Assembly: GCA_016302545.1 (NCBI GenBank) | Contig: JAEDNK010000033.1 | Coordinates: forward strand, 1-15,559 | Direction: 5' to 3' | From: Bacillota bacterium | GTDB taxonomy: Bacteria; Bacillota; Clostridia; Peptostreptococcales; Anaerovoracaceae | Length of the DNA stretch: 15,559 bases | In this document: positions 12,897-15,559 of the stretch, piece after piece | How positions within the stretch are numbered: position 1 is the stretch's first letter | Layout: each line of letters opens with the position of its first letter | Notes under the pieces: model-generated | Told to the model about the DNA's origin: nothing | What the model saw: the letters and a program-made list of their open reading frames with translations, nothing else | Database searches by the model: none | Program-made: the position numbers and the translations under genes

Positions 12897-13934
12897 ATGG
12901 AGTTTAAAAAGGGAGATATTTACGGAACCCACAGGGTGTTGGAGCCAAAGGGAGTGCTGCCTCAGCCGGCAGATGTGCTGGATAACACCATGGAGATTTA
13001 CGACAACGAGGTGCTTATCGATGTGCATACCTTAAATATCGACTCGGCTTCTTTCACTGAAATCGAAAAGAGAGCAGGCGGAGATATAGAAGAAATCAAA
13101 AAAATTATCATGAACATAGTTGCAACCACGGGAAAGCATAAGAACCCGTGGACCGGTTCCGGCGGAATGCTTATCGGCAAGGTTAAGGAAATCGGACCGA
13201 ACTTTAAAGGTGACCTGAGAGTAGGAGATAAAATCGCTACGCTGGTATCCCTTTCACTGACACCTCTTAAAATCGAGGAGATTAAAGAAATCAGACCTGA
13301 AATCGACCAGGTGGATGTAAAGGGTCAGGCGATTCTTTTCCAGTCAGGTCTTTATGCAATCCTTCCTAAGGATATGCCTAAAGAACTTGCACTTTCCGTT
13401 CTCGACGTAGCAGGAGCTCCTGCTCAGACCGCAAAGATCTGCAAGCCGGGAGACACTGTAGTGGTAATGGGCGGCGGCGGAAAGTCCGGTATCCTCTGCT
13501 GCTGGCAGGCTAAGAAGCAGGTGGGCATCAACGGCAAGGTTATCTGCGTAGACGGCTTCAAGAAGTCCTTAAACAGAGCCATGTCCGTAAAGTGCGCTGA
13601 CGAATATATAGTAGTTAACGCCACCGACGCCGTTGCAATGTACAATGAAGTTATGGAGGCTACCGAGGGAGAGCTGGCAGATGTAGTAATCAACGTAGTA
13701 AACATTCCAAACACCGAAATGGCTTCAATCATGGCCTGCAAGGACGGAGGACTGGTATACTTCTTCTCCATGGCTACAAGCTTTACCAAAGCGGCCCTCG
13801 GCGCAGAAGGCGTGGGCAAGGATGTGAACATGCTCATCGGCAACGGCTATACTAAGGGTCATGCCAACGTTGCGCTTCAGGTTCTCAGAGATGATGAAAG
13901 AATTATGAAGCTCTTTGCTGAGCTTTATGCATAA
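12897..13934 (+). CDS. kdd: L-erythro-3,5-diaminohexanoate dehydrogenase, copy 1
   Basis: Kdd oxidatively deaminates L-erythro-3,5-diaminohexanoate to 5-amino-3-oxohexanoate with NAD(P)+, the third step of lysine fermentation. The 345 residues match the family length. Signatures are YGTHRVLEPKGVLPQPADVLDN (residues 9-30), HKNPWTGSGGMLIG (81-94), the dinucleotide motif VMGGGGKSGIL (190-200) and MATSFTKAALGAEGVGKDVNM near the end. AAGGAG at 12882-12887 precedes the ATG by 9 bases. It is the first gene after the sigma-54 promoter and is followed 138 bases later by a close paralogue. Compared with copy 2 it lacks about ten residues after position 60 and uses more GTG, GTA and CTG codons, like the rest of the window. 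Either copy could be the main enzyme. Confidence 0.9.
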   Translation: MEFKKGDIYGTHRVLEPKGVLPQPADVLDNTMEIYDNEVLIDVHTLNIDSASFTEIEKRAGGDIEEIKKIIMNIVATTGKHKNPWTGSGGMLIGKVKEIGPNFKGDLRVGDKIATLVSLSLTPLKIEEIKEIRPEIDQVDVKGQAILFQSGLYAILPKDMPKELALSVLDVAGAPAQTAKICKPGDTVVVMGGGGKSGILCCWQAKKQVGINGKVICVDGFKKSLNRAMSVKCADEYIVVNATDAVAMYNEVMEATEGELADVVINVVNIPNTEMASIMACKDGGLVYFFSMATSFTKAALGAEGVGKDVNMLIGNGYTKGHANVALQVLRDDERIMKLFAELYA

Positions 13935-13939
13935 AAATC

Positions 13940-13968
13940 TGTACAAACCATAGTTTTTGATATATAAT
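13940..13968 (+). promoter_or_regulatory. Candidate internal sigma-A promoter between kdd1 and kdd2
   Basis: TGTACA (13940-13945) and a perfect TATAAT (13963-13968) are 17 bases apart. The -10 is flanked by the 7-bp inverted repeat CATAGTT (13949-13955) and AACTATG (13979-13985), a possible operator. It could give kdd2 and kamA a sigma-54-independent transcript. Confidence 0.4.
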
Positions 13969-13985
13969 TAACACAGTTAACTATG

Positions 13986-14030
13986 CCGTCACCGCCTTTT
14001 TGCCGTAAAACAGCGAAAAAAGGGCGGCGA
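13986..14030 (+). other. Intercistronic hairpin between kdd1 and kdd2
   Basis: CCGCCTTTTTGC (13992-14003) pairs with GC (14013-14014), an A run (14016-14021) and GGCGG (14023-14027) with small bulges, giving a stem of about 12 bp around a ~9-base loop. No T tract follows, so it is not a classical terminator. It may stabilise or process the mRNA, or partly terminate. Confidence 0.45.
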
Positions 14031-14072
14031 GGTATCTAATAATAATAATTATTTTTCTAGGAGGAAATTAAA

Positions 14073-15140
14073 ATGAAAAAAGGATGCCCTTATGGTACAC
14101 ACAGAGTAATCTCCCCAAAGGGAGTTTTACCACAGCCAGCAGATGTTATCGACAACACTATGGAAATCTATGACAACGAAGTTCTTATCGATGTTAAGAC
14201 TTTAAACGTTGACTCTGCTTCTTTCACAGAAATCGTAAGAAGATCTTGCGACGGCAAGAAGCCGGCAGACATCGAAAACTCCCCTGAAGATCAGGAAAAA
14301 GTTAAGAAGACCATGCTGGAAATCGTAGCAAAGGCTGGCAAGCACAAGAACCCTTGGACCGGTTCCGGCGGAATGCTCATCGGTACAGTTAAGGAAGTCG
14401 GACCTGCATACGTAGGCGATTTAAAGGTTGGTGACAAGATTGCTACATTAGTATCACTGTCACTTACACCGTTAGTAATCGACGAAATCCTCGAAATGAG
14501 ACCTGCTATCGACCAGGTTGACATCAAGGGTCAGGCAATCTTATTCCAGAGCGGTATCTACGCTAAGCTTCCTGATGACATGGAAGAAGGTCTTGCATTA
14601 TCAGCATTAGACGTAGCAGGTGCTCCTGCTCAGGCTGCTAAGTTATGTCAGTCAGGCCAGAAGGTTCTCGTAATCGGCGGCGGCGGCAAGTCCGGACTTC
14701 TCTGCTTATACGAAGCAAAGAAGAGAGTTGGCGTTACAGGTCTCGTAGTTTGCGCTGCTGGTTCCCAGAAATCAGAAGACAGAGCAAGAGCTCTCGACCT
14801 TGCTGATGAATACTTCCACCTTGACGCAACAGATGCAGTTGGAATGTACAACAAGGCTATGGAATTAACCGGCGGCGAATTATTCGACGTAGTTATCAAC
14901 TGTGTAAATATCGAAAACACTGAAATGGCTTCAATCCTTGCATGTAAGGATGACGGCGTTGTTTACTTCTTCTCCATGGCTACAAGCTTTACTAAGGCTG
15001 CCCTCGGCGCAGAAGGCGTTGGCAAGGACGTTAACATGATCATCGGTAACGGATACACCAAGGGCCACGCAGCAATCACTCTTCAGTGCTTAAGAGAGCA
15101 TGACGGTTTAAGAAAGCTCTTCAAAGAAATGTATGCTTAA
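14073..15140 (+). CDS. kdd: L-erythro-3,5-diaminohexanoate dehydrogenase, copy 2
   Basis: This is a second Kdd of 355 residues, similar to copy 1 over its whole length and sharing all family signatures: YGTHRVISPKGVLPQPADVIDN (residues 7-28), HKNPWTGSGGMLIG (91-104), VIGGGGKSGLL (200-210) and MATSFTKAALGAEGVGKDVNM. The main difference is a longer loop at residues 59-75 (CDGKKPADIENSPEDQE). It has a strong AGGAGG at 14059-14064, eight bases before the ATG. Codon use (GTT, TTA, CTT, AAG, GCT) differs from copy 1 and resembles kamA and kal, as expected of a highly expressed gene. kamA follows after 18 bases. I infer this copy supplies most Kdd activity, while copy 1 may be differently regulated or have altered specificity. 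Confidence 0.9.
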   Translation: MKKGCPYGTHRVISPKGVLPQPADVIDNTMEIYDNEVLIDVKTLNVDSASFTEIVRRSCDGKKPADIENSPEDQEKVKKTMLEIVAKAGKHKNPWTGSGGMLIGTVKEVGPAYVGDLKVGDKIATLVSLSLTPLVIDEILEMRPAIDQVDIKGQAILFQSGIYAKLPDDMEEGLALSALDVAGAPAQAAKLCQSGQKVLVIGGGGKSGLLCLYEAKKRVGVTGLVVCAAGSQKSEDRARALDLADEYFHLDATDAVGMYNKAMELTGGELFDVVINCVNIENTEMASILACKDDGVVYFFSMATSFTKAALGAEGVGKDVNMIIGNGYTKGHAAITLQCLREHDGLRKLFKEMYA

Positions 15141-15158
15141 TGTTAAAAGGAGATAATA

Positions 15159-15559
15159 ATGGCTATTAGAAATTGGAAAGACATTCCTTTATTCAAGGAT
15201 GTAACCGATGAACAGTGGAATGACTGGCATTGGCAGGTTAACAACAGACTTTCAACCGTAGAGGAAATCGCACAGGTTGTTAATCTTACTGAACAGGAAA
15301 AGAAAGATATTGAAAAGGTTATGGGCGGCTTCAGAGTAGGTATCACACCTTACTATGCTTCCCTTATGGATCCTGACGATCCTAGATGTCCGGTTAGAAT
15401 GCAGGCAGTTCCTACACTTCTGGAAATGCACAGATCCGAAGCTGACGACCTTGACCCGCTTCACGAAGATGCTGACTCACCGGCTCCTGGATTAACTCAC
15501 AGATATCCTGACAGAGTTCTCTTCTTAATCACTGACCAGTGCTCAATGTACTGCAGACA
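15159..15559 (+). CDS. kamA: Lysine 2,3-aminomutase, N-terminal part (3' truncated by window)
   Basis: KamA is a radical-SAM, PLP- and [4Fe-4S]-dependent enzyme that converts L-lysine to L-beta-lysine, the first step of lysine fermentation. The open frame runs from ATG 15159 to the window end: 133 codons of the usual ~415. The fragment reads FKDVTDEQWNDWHWQVNNR (residues 12-30), GITPYYASLMDPDDPRCPVR (61-80), DPLHEDADSPAPGLTHRYPDRVLFLITDQCSMYCR. The last Cys residues are the first two of the radical-SAM CxxxCxxC; the window ends inside the motif. AAAAGGAG at 15145-15152 is correctly spaced. It is probably co-transcribed with kdd2. The other pathway genes (kamD, kamE, kce) would be expected downstream. 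Confidence 0.95.
   Translation, partial: MAIRNWKDIPLFKDVTDEQWNDWHWQVNNRLSTVEEIAQVVNLTEQEKKDIEKVMGGFRVGITPYYASLMDPDDPRCPVRMQAVPTLLEMHRSEADDLDPLHEDADSPAPGLTHRYPDRVLFLITDQCSMYCR

Noticed and set aside
13148..13160. Further GGTTC/GAACC matches to the activator motif inside kdd1 and kdd2
   Set aside because: They are the same conserved TGSGG codons in both genes; the rest of the 16-bp element is absent.
1..15559. CRISPR arrays, rRNA, tRNA genes and insertion sequences
   Set aside because: No regular direct repeats, no rRNA- or tRNA-like stretch and no transposase or terminal repeats were seen in the window.

Overview
The window comes from a spore-forming, amino-acid-fermenting Gram-positive anaerobe, most likely a member of the class Clostridia. 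Three things point there: the murA-spoIID pair is the conserved order of endospore formers; fructose-bisphosphatase is the Firmicute class III type; and the right end holds genes of the anaerobic lysine fermentation pathway (lysine to acetate and butyrate). No genus can be named from the sequence alone, although amino-acid-fermenting Peptostreptococcales/Anaerovoracaceae-like bacteria would fit.

Left part (1-3762): the 3' end of murA, its terminator, spoIID with a candidate sporulation sigma-E promoter that overlaps that terminator, and fbp closed by a strong terminator. Middle (3763-9887): a D-Ala-D-Ala carboxypeptidase gene, a PyrK-like iron-sulfur flavoprotein gene and mnmM (tRNA wobble-uridine methyltransferase) lie close together on the + strand. 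A 424-bp leader region follows. It ends in a terminator-like hairpin that contains the ribosome binding site of a Cys-rich FAD oxidoreductase. Then come a YhhN/TMEM86 membrane protein and rluB, closed by a terminator that can work in both directions.

Right part (9888-15559): a lysine fermentation locus. kal (3-aminobutyryl-CoA ammonia lyase) is on the - strand. Divergent from it is a 688-residue sigma-54 activator. Downstream are two tandem kdd genes (3,5-diaminohexanoate dehydrogenase) and the start of kamA (lysine 2,3-aminomutase), which is cut by the window end inside its radical-SAM motif. In the pathway KamA makes beta-lysine, KamDE (not in the window) makes 3,5-diaminohexanoate, Kdd oxidises it, Kce (not in the window) cleaves it with acetyl-CoA, and Kal deaminates 3-aminobutyryl-CoA to crotonyl-CoA.

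The most notable system is the regulation of this locus. The first ~345 residues of the sigma-54 activator are a diverged copy of the Kdd enzyme itself. Its nucleotide-binding glycine motif is lost, and it is fused to a complete AAA+ sigma-54 activation domain and a Fis-type HTH. It looks like a pathway enzyme recruited as the sensor for its own pathway. Near-perfect -24/-12 promoters precede both kal and kdd1. Copies of a 16-bp element with GAAC...GTTC ends lie upstream of each promoter. At kdd1 two copies sit 31 bp apart (three helical turns), and one of them doubles as the stem of the activator's own terminator. At kal the sigma-54 promoter is interleaved with a sigma-A promoter for the activator gene, which suggests autoregulation.
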